NCBI GenBank assembly: GCA_963575745.1
Contig: CAUYUJ010014210.1
Location: forward strand, 52,501-116,500
Direction: 5' to 3'
Source of the DNA: Prorocentrum cordatum
Lineage: Eukaryota > Sar > Dinophyceae > Prorocentrales > Prorocentraceae
DNA: 64,000 bases
Shown here piece after piece: positions 31,309-42,800 of this stretch. The position numbers were made by a program, and so were the translations under genes. A model generated the notes under the pieces. That model did not search any database, was not told where the DNA came from, and saw only the letters and a list, made by a program, of their open reading frames with translations. Within the stretch, counting starts at the first letter, position 1, and every line of letters starts with the position of its first letter.

Positions 31309-31797
31309 ATATATTGGGAACCCAGTATATTGGAAACGCAATATATTGGAAACTCAATATATTGGAAACCCAATATATTCGAAACCCAATATATTCGAAA
31401 CCCAATATATTAGAAACCCGATATATTGGAAACCCAAAATATTGGGGACCCAATATATTAGGAACCCAATACATTGGAAACCCAATATATTGGAAACCTA
31501 ATACATTGGAAACCCAATATATTTGATACCCATTATATTGGAAACCCAGTATGTTGGAAACCCAATATATTGGAAACCTAGTATATTGGAAACCCAATAT
31601 ATTGGAAACCCAACATATTGGAAACACACTATCTTGGAAACCCAATATATTGGAAACCGAATATATTGGAAACTCAAGAAATTAGAAACCCAACATATAG
31701 GAAACCGACACAGCTGAAACTCAGTATATTGGAAACCCAATATATTGGGAACTTAATATTGGAAACCCAATATATTGAAACCCAATATACTCAGGAT
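31309..31797. repeat. 16-bp satellite GGAAACCCAATATATT
   Basis: About 30 copies. It lies between R1 and R2 of copy 1 and is absent from copy 2. Each unit has the self-complementary AATATATT. Confidence 0.95.
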
Positions 31798-31849
31798 TCT
31801 CCCAAAAAATGAACGCTAAATAAAGAACAAAGCTTTGTTTTTGTAATGG

Positions 31850-32240
31850 TTTTTTAAACTGTACTAAGGAATTGTAGTAGTACTAGGGAAGTGCACTACA
31901 GACTTGCACTAGAAGTTGTACTATTACTCGGGAATTGCACCAAGGAGTTGCATCAAGGACTTGTACGAGGGAGTTGTACTAGCACTCGGAACTTGGATCA
32001 GAGAGTTGTTATAGTACCACTTAAACCGGGGAATTGTACGGGGGAGTTGTGCTCGGGAGTTGTACCATGGAGTTGTACTAGTACTGGGGATTGGCGATAG
32101 GGCGTTGTTCTAGGGGGCACAATTTTACCAGCTGTAATATGATACCAGCTGCACTCGAATATTTGCACGGCAGGACAACGTGCTCTCTAGGAACAACTGC
32201 GCGATAGGACATGATAGTACCAGTTGTACTCAAGTACGAG
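31850..32240. repeat. TTGTACTAGTACTCGGGA minisatellite
   Basis: Imperfect 17-20 bp repeats of GGGAGTTGTACTAGTACT. The same words appear once, as AAGTACTAGTTGTACG, in the 16-bp gap between R1 and R2 at 61 kb, suggesting that this array is an expansion of that gap. Confidence 0.75.
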
Positions 32241-32413
32241 TTGTACGGTAGTCGGAGGGGTTCAGGGGTTCCAACGGCAACGCGCGCGGGGAAGAAGGAA
32301 AGAAATCCATGCGCCGCCAGGGGTCCCGGGTTTAACGGGTCGCCGCGAAGGTTGACCCCCCGCGGAAAGAAGAAAAGAAATCCGGTCGGGGGGTTGGGGG
32401 GTTGAGGGATGAG
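32241..32413. repeat. Dispersed repeat module R2, copy 1
   Basis: Matches 61077-61252: GGTTCAGGGGTTCCAA, CCATGCGCCGCCAGGGGTCC, AACGGGTCGCCGCGAAGGTT, CCGCGGAAAGAAGAAA, GGTTGGGGGGTT. Confidence 0.9.
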
Positions 32414-32430
32414 TCACGGGGGCGATTATG

Positions 32431-32462
<32 letters not shown>

Positions 32463-32700
32463 ATTGCGCGCTTACTTGCACGCTTGCTTGCTTGCTGAGT
32501 TGCGGATTCCAAGCATGCTCGATTCCTTCGACTCCTTGCTTTGAGTCGTCTAATCTGTTTGGAGTCCACGCTGGCTGATCGAGTCGTCTAATCTATTTGG
32601 AGTCGGCGCTGGCTGATATAATGACGTAGTCTATGTGCCACAAGCTATGTTGCGTGATCTATGCGCTGCCAGCTCTGCGGTGAAAGCCGTGTGGCCGCCA
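32414..32700. repeat. (GCTT)n microsatellite and 39-bp direct repeat
   Basis: (TTGC)n to about 32500. The phrase GAGTCGTCTAATCTRTTTGGA is then repeated, followed by a GTGCAAGC-like patch. Confidence 0.75.
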
Positions 32701-33370
32701 ACGAGGCCGGAGCAGCAGCGCGGCATACCCTCGACAGGCCCACCCAGCGCACAGGGCGCCCACGGGCGGGCGCAGGCGGCAACCCAGAGCTCAAACTGAG
32801 CTAGAGGGGGGGGGGGAGGAGGAGGGAGGAGAGGAGGAGGAGGAGGGAGGAGGAGGAGGAGGAGGAGGAGGAGGGAGGAGGAGGAGGAGGAGGAGGGAGG
32901 AGAGGAGGGAGGAGGGAGGGAGGAGGAGGAGCAGGAGGCAGAGCCTCAACAGCCCTACCCAGCGCACGGGGCGCCCACGAGGCGCCCACGGGCGGCAGTG
33001 GGAGGCACCCCGGGGAACCCTCGACGGACCAACCCGGCGCACGGAGCGCCCACGGGGAGACCGCCTGGGCGAATCCTCGGCAGACCAGCCCAGCGCACGG
33101 GTCGCCCACGGGCTGCAGCGCGGCGACACCTCGACAGACCACATGGGAAACATCTCCTTTCGCCTTCTCCTGCTTCCTTCCACCTTAATCCCCCTCCTCC
33201 CCCTCCTCCTCCTCCTCCTCCTCCTCGTATGCGTCGTCGTCGTCTTCAGGGTCGGCGGCACCAGCCGTAAGGCCTTAGCAATCCTCGGCAGACCAACCCA
33301 GCGCACGGGGCGCCCACGAGCTGCAGCGTGGCGAAACCTCGACAGACCCGTCCAGCTCCTCAGGCAACCG
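32701..33370. repeat. About 56-bp GC repeat with (GGA)n insertions
   Basis: Imperfect copies of CCTCGACAGACCAACCCAGC, GCACGGGGCGCCCACGGGCT, GCAGCGTGGCGAAA. (GGA)n fills 32805-32938 and (CTC)n 33187-33229. Confidence 0.8.
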
Positions 33371-34500
33371 AAGAAGTCCAAAGCCCCACATGAAAACACT
33401 GCTTGGGGGAAATGCGCTTCTGCAAGTGATGAATTTCGGGGCCCACATAAGCAAGAGAGCTGCCACATGATGGAGCCTTGTCTGGAGACAGCGGCTGTCT
33501 CATGTGACGCCCTCCCCGCGACATGATGGAGATTGACCATTTGCGGCCTTCTGGGCTCATGGGCGGAGGGCAGCCACGTCTCACGGCCTGTCCCAAAGAA
33601 GAAGCCACGCCCAACCACGTGCTCCGGCCTTGCCTGAGAAAAGGGAGGCCACGTGTCACGCCTGGGCCAAAGGGACGTACAGGTGTCGAACATCGTCCCT
33701 TGGCGGCCATCCTTGGGGATGACGGCCGTCGTGTGGAACTTCTTCAACCATGGAGCAAAACGACCACCTGCTTCTCTAAAGAAGAAAGAGAAATCTCACG
33801 TATCATGGGCTTCCCGGTCCGATGGGAGACTGTCACATGCCGCGGCTCTTCCGGGAAAAGGAACTGCCAAAGCTTACGGCCTCCCCGACCGACAAGAAAG
33901 CAGGATGCAAGAGACCTGTCATATTCCGGTACGCCAAGCCATGCCAAGTTCGACGGTATGCTGCGCGATGCCATATCATGTCCCGACATTCCTGGCTACA
34001 CCATGCCGTGCCGCACCTTCCAAGAAAAAGCGATGCTGTGTTGTCCAATGCTAATGTCATAGGCCCCGCACTTGCAGATATGTGCGTGGGTGCGGGGGTT
34101 ACGGGCGGCGTAGGTCTACGGTGCGCGCGGGAAAAAAGCGGGTCGCGGGGGAGGGCGGCAGAGAGCGCTGGCCCTCCGACAGCCCAACGCACAGCAGCCT
34201 GCCATGGGCGCCGACTTTGTCGAAGCAAGGCGGGCGGATCGTGGGGGGTAGGCTGTAAGCAGGTCGCAGGCGGGCCGCGCGAGATAAACGGGACAAGCGG
34301 CGCGGCCGCCGACTTGTTCAAAGCAAGGCGGGTTGCGGGTGGGCCGCGGGACGGGTCGCGGGTGGGTCGTGGGAAGGTCGCCTGGCGACTGCGACTACAA
34401 CACAAAGCACAGAGAATCCACACCGCGACCCCCCCCCCCTTCAGCTACGCAGCCAGGCAGGGTATAATACCGCTTGGCCCTCCCACTCTGGTATGAGGGC
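33371..34500. other. Diverged repeats and GGTCGCGGG minisatellite
   Basis: 33371-34060 holds scattered related phrases (GGCCACGTGTCACG, GCAGCCACGTCTCACGG) suggesting an old tandem array. 34080-34400 is rich in GGGTCGCGGGTGGGCCGCGG-type short repeats. No gene was recognised. Confidence 0.5.
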
Positions 34501-34978
34501 ACGCTCCTGCATGCCATGACAAGCTGCAACCTGCTAGGCGATGCTGTACTGCCATGCTGTGCAGTGCGCAATGCTGTGCCTTGATGTGCGATGCTGCTAC
34601 AAGATGGAGGAACCTCCTCCAGAAACCACTGGGAGCAAGGATTTCAATGGAACCAGCGAAAAATTGTCCTGAGGAGCCAGGGGAAGGGGGTCTCCAAGGA
34701 ATCTGGCTGGAAATTGTAAGCGCAACCCGGCCTTGTGCACGAGAAGTTTGGACCCCGTCGGCAAATATCCTGGAAGAAGAGGGCGAGCTCTGCTGTGGAG
34801 CCAGATTAGCGGTGGAGCATAGCTGTGTGTTCGATGGGCGCGGTAAAGGACAGAAGAGGAGAAATATGAGAAGGAGGGGAAGGAGGCGGCATGGCATAGG
34901 TGGGACGGTGGAGTGGGCGGAGGAGTAACATCGCAATGCGCCGCACTCCGTGTCTCTAAACTTTTCCCGCCGCTGCAC

Positions 34979-35029
34979 CCGCGCCTTGTTAAGGTCGCTC
35001 GTGAGCGCTGCGATCCTCTGCTCGTCCTC
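34979..35029 (-). CDS. Candidate small coiled-coil exon
   Basis: On the minus strand GGCTTGTCAG is followed by codons for EDEQRIAALTSDLNKAR and then GTGCAG, so the 51-nt segment is bordered by AG and GT. The peptide has heptad-like character. Without RNA support this is a guess; the frame also stays open for several more codons. The surroundings are GA-rich non-coding sequence. Confidence 0.3.
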
Positions 35030-35394
35030 CTGACAAGCCACCCCGCCCATCACCGGCCCTTCGCATCCTCAGTGTCCTCATTCGTCTCCTCCCTCAAGCC
35101 TTCTCCGCTGTCAGGAAAGCAAAGGGGGGAGTCAGTGAGGAGAGAGGATGGGGCGGTGGTAAGAGGAGGAGGAGGAGGAAGATGCTCAGGAGGAGGAGGA
35201 GAGGAACAGAAGGGGGAGGAGGAGAGGGGGTAGGGATGAGGATAAGGAAAGGGAGGAGGAAGAGGAGTAGGAGGACAGACCCACATGACACAGCGCGCTG
35301 GGTCCGGTTTTTGACTGACAAGAGCGAATGTGAAAGAAGATCGGCACAATCCTCAATCGCGACACAGACCGAGGACGCGAGCTGACGACTCAAG

Positions 35395-35500
35395 GAATTA
35401 CAAAAAGGAAGCACCCATGACCATGACGGCCAGCACACAATCCAGGACCCAGGGCTTGCCGTAGCAAGGCCAGAGAGCAATGACGAGGACAAAGAAGAAC
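35395..35500 (-). CDS. Possible membrane-segment exon
   Basis: The minus strand reads MFFFVLVIALWPCYGKPWVL then CVLAVMVMGASFL, two hydrophobic stretches, in a frame that stops at 35398. The purine-rich flanks encode low-complexity sequence. No family was recognised; chance hydrophobic coding of a CT-rich strand is possible. Confidence 0.2.
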
Positions 35501-36027
35501 ATGGAAGGGAGGATGATTAGGGAGCAGGGGGAGGGAATGGGGAGCGAGAGGAAGGAGGGTGAAGGATAACTGGGGAACAGGGTGATGCGAGGAGGTAGGA
35601 GCGGGAAGGAAGCGGGATGATGATGATGGAAAAGCACGATGAATATAGGAGGAAGGGCAAGCAAGACAAATGGAGAAGGAGGGGGCCCTAGGCAAGGGAG
35701 GGAAGGAGGGGGAAGGGGAGAAGGTATGAGGAACGGAGAGGACGAGCGAGGAACGAGAAATGGGAACATAAGATATTGGAGGGGGAGGAGGAGGAGGGGG
35801 AGGATGAGGAGGAAGAGGAGGAGGAGGAGGAGGATTTTGTTTAAACCCAGGCTCCGCAGATCCTCAAAGTGGCGGTCAGTTGCGTGCCTTTAAATATGGC
35901 CCAGTGACAGAATGCTCCTGAGACGGACGACCATTGCCGCACGCCTTTGGCGCGGAACCAGCTCCCGAAGAGAACAAGCACCGAGCAAACGGTGAAATGA
36001 TAACTCAAGCCGCGCACGTTGTGGATT

Positions 36028-36126
36028 TCCCTACAACTCGTCGCGCTGGCGAGACGGGAGCTGGATGGTAGCCACCCCGAACAGCACCGCGACGAAGCGT
36101 TCTGGGCAGCCAAAGTGGAAGAGCAG
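36028..36126 (+). CDS. Candidate host exon 1 (charged helix)
   Basis: Reads LQLVALARRELDGSHPEQHR then DEAFWAAKVEEQ and ends CAG at a GT donor (36127). Codon use and amphipathic charge look real, but the 5' border is uncertain. Confidence 0.3.
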
Positions 36127-36279
36127 GTGTCGTGGACAAGAGCGCCCAACTAAACGGTACAAAAAGAAAGAGTGGAGGAGGGGGAGGAGAAGGAGGAGAA
36201 AAGGAGGAGAGAGGACAGCACGATCGCAGCCAACAGGCTCCACGTGCGAGGCAGCAAGTAGAGCAGAGAGACAGGCCTG

Positions 36280-36465
36280 CAGCAGCGAGAGTTGCACCAT
36301 GTGCAGGAAAGGCTACACATGGACATCCATCAGATGGGGGCGCCAAGGCGCCCTGGAGTGGCCGATCGTCCCAAGGAACGGCAGCCAGCCAAGCACGCCG
36401 CACTGAGAAAGGGGCGGGGTCGGGTGGCTGCGGCCGCGCGGGGGCCTACTAGTCACGCGCAGTAA
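36280..36465 (+). CDS. Candidate host terminal exon (charged helix)
   Basis: After CTGCAG, the plus strand reads QRELHHVQERLHMDIHQMGA then PGVADRPKERQPAKHAALRK and stops at TAA 36463-36465. The GA-rich segment 36127-36279 between the two candidate exons would be an intron. Function unknown. Confidence 0.3.
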   Translation, partial: QQRELHHVQERLHMDIHQMGAPRRPGVADRPKERQPAKHAALRKGRGRVAAAARGPTSHAQ

Positions 36466-36555
36466 AAACAAAGAACGGACGCCTAATACGCGCGAGGGAA
36501 GCGGAAAGGAGAAGGAAAGTGAGGCAGCGACGCATACTGCCGCCAGCGGCCGACC

Positions 36556-37440
36556 TCAGAAGGCGAGGCCGATGGTCGTGAGCGTGATGTCCCAGTGAGT
36601 GGCCCTACCACCACCCCATAAGACGGGAGTCGGCGAGCTGGTCGGTGCTGGAGTCGGCGCCCTGGTCGGCACGGGAGTCGGTGAACTGGTCGACGCTGTG
36701 GTCGGCGTGGTCGGGGCGGGAGCCAGTGAGCTGAGCGATGCTGGAGTCGGTGACCTGGTCGGCGAGGGAGCCGGCGAGCTGGTTGGCGCGGCAGTCGCCT
36801 CTGGATAGCGCCTTCGAGAGCTGTTCCGTGCGGGAGTCGGCGATTTGGTCGGCGCGGGAGTCGGCGAGCTGGCCGGTGCTGGAGACGGTGGGCGGGTCGG
36901 CGCGGCAATCGGCGAGCTGGTCCGTGCGGGAATCGGCGTGCTTGTCTGCGCCGGCTTCGGCGATCTGGTCGGCACGGGAGCCAGCGAGCAGGACCGCGCA
37001 GGGGTCGGTGAGCTGGGCGGCGCGGGGGACTGCGAGCTGGTCGGCAAGGGAATCGGCGAGCCTCTCGGTGCGGGAGTCGGCGAGCTGGTCGGCGATGGAG
37101 TCGGCGAGTTGGTGTGCGCGGGAGTCGGCGAGCTGGACGGCCCAGGAGTCGGCGATCTGGTCGGTGCGGGTGTCGGCGAGCTGGTCCGTGCGGGAGTCGG
37201 TGAGCTGGTCGGTGCGGGAGTCGGCGGCCTGGTCGGCGAGGGGATCGGCGAGCCTCTCGGTGCGGGAGTCGGTGAGCTGGTCGGTGCTGGAGTCGGCGAC
37301 CTGGTCGGCATGAGAGTCCGTTATCTGTTCGACGTTGGAGTCGTCGCGTCGGTCGGTGCGGGAGTCGGTGAGCTGAACGATGCTGGGGACGGTGACCTGG
37401 TCGGCGAAGGAGCCAGCGAATTGGTCGGCGCACGGCGCTT
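36556..37440 (-). repeat. 24-bp minisatellite encoding a Pro-Thr-Ser repeat
   Basis: About 30 copies of GTCGGCGAGCTGGTCGGTGC plus GGGA on the plus strand. One minus-strand frame reads SSPTPAPTSSPTPAP-like repeats for about 240 residues and ends LWGGGRATHWDITLTTIGLA before a stop at 36556. Such linkers are common in secreted or wall proteins, so part of a real gene is possible; all other frames are open too. Confidence 0.75.
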
Positions 37441-37479
37441 AGTGTACTTCAGGAACAACCGGTCGTAGGTTACAAGGAG

Positions 37480-37626
37480 GAGGAGGAGGAGGAGGAGGAG
37501 GAGGAGGAGGAGGAGGAGGGGGAGGAGCTTTCAGCTACCTGGACGACGTGATGGGAGGAGGAGGAGGAGGAGGAGGAGGGAAGAGGAGAAGGAGGAGGAG
37601 GAGGAGGAGGAGGAGGAGGAGGAGGC
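37480..37626. repeat. (AGG)n microsatellite split by an RT core motif
   Basis: Two (AGG)n runs, 37480-37525 and about 37554-37626, separated by 27 bp that encode AFSYLDDVM. Confidence 0.9.
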
Positions 37627-39092
37627 CTCTCGGTCGACCAGGGCACGACGCAAGTTTGGACCAAAGATGCCGACGCGGCTCTCCCGCCTGAGCTGACCCA
37701 CCACCGGGTGCCCCACTTGAAATGCCTCGGAAACGCTGCCCCGTGGCTCGAGCAGGAGGAGGAGCGGGTCCGCCTACACGTTGGCACCGACGGGGCCGCA
37801 ACTGTGGCCAAAGCCAACGCGTTCGCCGACAAGCTGGCCGCACTCCGCTCCGCGGGCCTATCGGCCGAGGCTGCCTGGACGCTGTTGCGCACCTACGCGC
37901 AGGGAGCCGTTACCCACCACCTTCGGGCCAACCACGACACGACCTGGGTCGACCCGTTCGACGACGTTATCTTCAGCAGCCTGAAGCACCTCGTCGGCGC
38001 GCCCCTGGACGCGTCCCAGCGCACGCAGGCCACCATGCGGCTGAAAGACGGTGGCTGCTCCCTGCCGTCCGCCCGCCTCACGGCGGCTGCTGCCTACGCC
38101 GCCAGCTGGGCCCTGGTCCTCCACGATGTCGCCGCAGGGGCTGGGTTTGCCACCTGGGAAGATTTCCGCACGCGATGCCCTCTGACGCACCAGGCGCTCG
38201 TGCAGGCGAACGCGAACCTCCTGGCCCAGGAAATCCACTTCGACTGGCTCGGCGCCTTCCAACACCCCGTCCCCAAGCTACAGGGGATCTGAGGGGAAGC
38301 ACGTTCTGTGGCCACTCGGGCCCGCCTGCTGACGGCACTGGACGAGGAGGAGCGAGTGGCCCTTCGCGGGGCCGGCGGGCCGGGCGCCGGCGGCTTTCTG
38401 CTCCCCGTCGAGGAGGGGGGCCCTGCGCTCCCGGACGCGCATTTCTTAGGTGCACTGAAAATGCGCCTCCGCTGCCGTATCTGCCCCGATGGTACCACCT
38501 GCCAACATAGGCGCGCCGACGGCACGGTCTGCGGCGCCACCCTTGACCCCAAGGGGTGGCACGCCAAGAAATGCGAGGTTGGCGGCTCCCGCAATGCCCG
38601 CCATGACAACATGCGGGACTGGCATGCCCCCCTGCATACGCGCCTCACTGGCCACCACGCGGTGAAGGAGCACGCATCCCAGGGTGGGACCGCGTGAACA
38701 GGCAGACCGGCGAGCTCCAGCTCGCGCGCCTCGACGTCGCAACCCGCGACCCTGCCACTGGGCAGCCCGTTTACGTTGATTGGAGCATTACCTGCGCACA
38801 CAGCACTTACGCCCCTCGCAGGCAGGCTTGCTCCAACAACGACGGGGTGGCCGCCGCGGCCATGGTCCAGGAGAAGTGCGCCAGGTGCCCCCCCGAGCAC
38901 GGGAACCTGGTCCCCCTGGTCTTCGAGACTGGGGGCCGGCCCTCCGACGAGGCGGCCGAATTTATTCGGACATACGGACAGGATATGGACTCGGCGGAAC
39001 GCGGGGCCGCCCTGGGAACCGTGTGGCGACAACTCAGCCGGCACCTCCAGGCCGGGAACGCAGAGATGGTGTTGAGCGCCCTCAGTCGGTGA
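37527..39092 (+). pseudogene. R2-like (RLE-type) non-LTR retrotransposon, C-terminal part, broken
   Basis: AFSYLDDVM at 37527-37553 is the RT catalytic YxDD block. After (AGG)n the protein resumes at 37627: LSVDQGTTQVWTKDADAALP, VPHLKCLGNAAPWLEQ, HLRANHDTTWVDPFDDVIFS, then RLRCRICPDGTTCQHRRADG with C-terminal zinc-binding Cys/His, RHDNMRDW, and ARLDVATRDPATGQPVYVDW, which fits the Asp-containing core of a restriction-like endonuclease. A TGA at 38290 and a frameshift near 38690 break it. In intact relatives this endonuclease nicks a specific target for target-primed reverse transcription. The 5' part is absent. Confidence 0.7.
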
Positions 39093-39640
39093 GCGCCCCG
39101 TTGTCGCCACTGACGACCGCCACAACCAGCAGGCTGACCACCAGCATCACCACCACCAGCACTGACCACCACGAGCACCAGCATCACCAGCAGACTGACC
39201 GCCGGCACGACCACCACGACCACCACCAGCACGAGTGACCTCCAGCACCACAACTACTAGCCACCACGCCCACCACCAATACGACCACCGCGACCACCAC
39301 CAGCGCGACCACGACGACCACGACGACCACCTCCAGCACGACCACAACGACCACCCCGACGACCGCCGCCGCCTCCCGTCCCCCTCTCCCTTCCCCCTCC
39401 CTCCCCTTCCCCTGCCGGGCCGCCCCTGCTGCTACGATTTTTGCGCGCCTGTCCCCTCCTCCTTCCTCCTCCTCCTCCTACTGCTGCCTTCCTCTCCCCT
39501 TTCTCCCCGTTGTATGAACTCGTGCGCAGGCCGGTCTCCAAAGGGGGGCCGGCCATTGTGTACAGGTGCAGGACTTTGGGGACCATTGCTCAGGGCAGCC
39601 CCCTGAGAGCTGGCGGGGGCGCCAGACCCGCGGCCAGCGC
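39093..39640. repeat. (CACGACCAC)n minisatellite and pyrimidine tract
   Basis: ACC/GACCACC-type repeats to about 39370, then C/T-rich sequence and about 150 bp of unique sequence. Confidence 0.8.
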
Positions 39641-39716
39641 AGGGAGGAGGAGGAGGAGGAGGAGGAGGAGGAGGAGGAGGAGGAGGAGGAGGAGGAGGAG
39701 GAGGAGGACCTTTTTG
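39641..39716. repeat. (AGG)n at the 3' end of the LINE
   Basis: Pure GAG/AGG run directly beyond the LINE 3' untranslated region. Its partner of the same orientation lies beyond the 5' end at 46933-46985. Confidence 0.95.
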
Positions 39717-39801
39717 GACCTTTTGCACAGCACAGCGTGCTAAAAAAAAAGGGAGGAGGGGAAAACAGAGGGAGGAGGCCAAGCACCTGCACCCAAGGTG
39801 G

Positions 39802-42800
39802 CTACTCCGTAGCAGCCACCCCCAGCGCCTCCTCCTCCCCGCAAGGGGAGGAGGGCGCGTGGGAGGGTACAGGGCTTGCCCTCCTGGCACGCTGTGCTGT
39901 CTCCCCGGCGACGCACGCGTCCACTAACCTCGCATGCGAAATCGCTTGCGAGGCCTTAGAAGGCCCCGCATAGCTCGGAAACAGCCCGCGTTTAATTCGG
40001 CCGAGATTCTCTCGGCCTTTGCGAGTGGGGGGCCCGCAACCTTCGGCCAAATGGCGACCGTCAACGGTCGCGGTCCGACCACATCTGAAACAAAAATGCA
40101 AGGAATGCAAGTCCCAGAATCCCAGACGGTGGGAGGGGTCGAGCTCCAGCCCACCAACAGCGACGCCACAACGAGCCGCGGACACCACGTCCCGAGGGAA
40201 ACCAGGAGGGACGACCAGCGGCGAAAAGCACTCCGTCTTCAGGGCCTCTAAGAGGCCCTGTCGGGACGAAAGAACAGAGCACAGATGGCACCTGAAACGG
40301 GACCCGACTGGAATAAATCTGTGAGAGCTGGCCCTGGCCGCGTGCTCGAGGCGTCGGGTCTCGGCGGTCTTCGGCCTAGGCCGCTCGATCTCCGTCGGGG
40401 CCTTGGCACGCTTGGGGTCCGCCGAAGAGGCGTCCGCCAAAGCCCGCCGAGCCCTTCGACGCACCAGGGCAGCGGTGAGGTCCCAGGCGTCTGTGGCGGG
40501 GACAACCTGGGCGGCCAAAGTCCAGGATCGTTCAGCGGCTTCAGAAGCCGCTTCGTCGGCTAACTGATTACCACTGGCAAGAAAAACTTCGTGATGGGAG
40601 AGAGAGGAGTCGTCAGGGGACAGGTGCGAGGGCGTCCATTCGACCGAGACGTGCCCTGGGCCTCGGTCGTCGATGGCGCAGCGAATTCGCAGCCACAAAT
40701 CGCTGTTCCTCCCCCCCAAGCTCCAAGGTCGGCCCCGACTCCACCCCGTCATGAGAGGCTTGTGGTCCGTCACAAAATGGACAGGACCAGTAGTGCTTTC
40801 CAGAAAAAGAGCGAAAGCCTGTAGCTCCGACCTGGGCACCGTTTGCGAGGGGCCTCGCAAAATCTCGGAGATGCCCCCCAAGACGGCCCAACGCAAAGGT
40901 CCCTCCCCAGGTCTCGCGTCCCTGACCACAACTACAGCGGAGCCACAACGACGGCGACGAGGGTCGGACGAAAAGCGTCCTCCAGATCCGTCCCCGAAGC
41001 CGACCAACGGGCTGCTGCCAGGGTCTCTAGAGCAGGCTCCAAGAGGGACCTCACCAAGTTGGGCTCTGCTTAGGCTCTCCAACGGCTCCCTGAAAACAGG
41101 GTGGGTGACACGGGTAGGCGGAACACCTCTCAGCCAAAGGCTTGGTTCAGATTCAACAGACGCTAACGCTTGCGGAATCAAATGATCAGTAGACGTGAAA
41201 TCACTGTGATCTTTATTGCAGGGGCAATGCCAGATGCGATGCGCAAGAGTTTCTTCCTCCTGCTGGCATCGCGGACACAGGCGGTCAGCGGCCTCACTCA
41301 GAGGGTGCTGCCTGTCCATCGTCCACTGGGCGCCCGTGACCACACACAAGTTGAGGCCGAACAGGTCGAGCTCCCCCTTCTTGGCGAAGTGGCTGAGCTC
41401 CAGCCTGGCCCAATAGAGGTCCGCTCCCTCAGCCAGGCCATCACCTGCCATGTGCTTCGACGCATTGCTCCAAAGCTGAGCGCGAAAATCAGTGACCACG
41501 TCGTCCAGCAGCTCGGAGATGTCGAACCCAGTGGGATCGTAGCCTGCACGTCGTGCTGTTGGGATCAGCCACTCCTCGATTCCTCCGACAGTGGGCCTCC
41601 TCCAACGTAGAACTGAGGGTACTTCCCATCCCGCGTCAAGCAAAGTCGCAATAACAGCTCCAATCGGTCCTTTGACCAGTCTCCATCTTTTGTTGGCGTC
41701 AACTGCGAGAAGCCACCGATGAATAACAGTCCAAGCATTTTCAACTCGATGGTGAATGCTGGTGTCGGTCTTCCAGAGACAGAGAAATTCTGAAAGAAGG
41801 CCTCGTCGTAACTCCAGGGCTGGATCCTTGAGACCGTAAAGGACCGCCAGTGTTGTCGTAAGACACCTGCCCTTCATGGGCCCAGCTCCAGCCAAGGCTG
41901 CCTGCCGCCTGACGGCGAGGACGTTGGACGGTGACATGCCATGGGCCTGGTGCCCGTAGGAGCCTTGAGGAGCTGCGCCTGTGGTCCAAAGACCCTGAGC
42001 TTCACGCCGTAGAGGAGCATGTCTGCGTATGCGGGCAATGCGAGCCGCCCTCTTCCTGCTGGCAACCAACCTCATTCTGGCCTTAGCGACTGTGCGCCGT
42101 TTGCCAGAGGCTGCGTCGATGCCGAGATCCGTGCCGTGAAGACCGAACCGTACAGGGATACCCCGCTTCTGCAATTGAGCGGCTGTCCTCCTCCCGTCCT
42201 GCGGAACGGTGGCAATGAGCACAGACTTGTCCGAAAGCTTGAGACGGAATTGCTTGGCGAGGTCGGCCAGCGTGACCGTAGCGTGAAGGATCTCTGTCTG
42301 GACCTTGGCCTGCGTGCCCTCTGCGCGGGCCACAGTGTCATCGATGAAGGTCCAGAAGGTGCTGAAACTCGCTCTGCGATGTGCCGCCTCCATCAATGGA
42401 TGTAAAAACAACTTGGCAATCCTTACCCCATGCGGGGATCCTGCAACAAGTGACCTGGTGGCGTAGATGGCGTCTGTAACGCCAAGAGAGCCACGCAGGA
42501 ACCGCGGCCCAGCGCACATCTCCAACTCCAGTAACACCACAATCGCTGGGAACTTGAGGTCGAGTGCAGCCTGGCCGATGAGGATCCAGGACAACGAGTC
42601 GTAGAACTTCTCGAAGTCCAGGAGGAGGGTCGCCGCCGAGATGCCAAGCGCCACTGCGGATTCATCGAGCAGCGCTCGCAAGAGTCCTGCTCGAAGCGAG
42701 CTGCTGCCCGCCACTGCAGTGTCCCAGAAATCAGAGAGCTCCTTAGTCCATGTGGACGTGACGCCTGCTCTCACGCGGGACCATATCTTTGCCGTCTCTG

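Noticed and set aside
32430-32500. (GCTT)n as an origin-like iteron cluster
   Set aside because: Simple tetranucleotide repeat with no associated replication gene or other origin features.
39802-42000. Long plus-strand frames opposite the LINE
   Set aside because: Antisense shadows of ORF2 in GC-rich sequence with no motif of their own.
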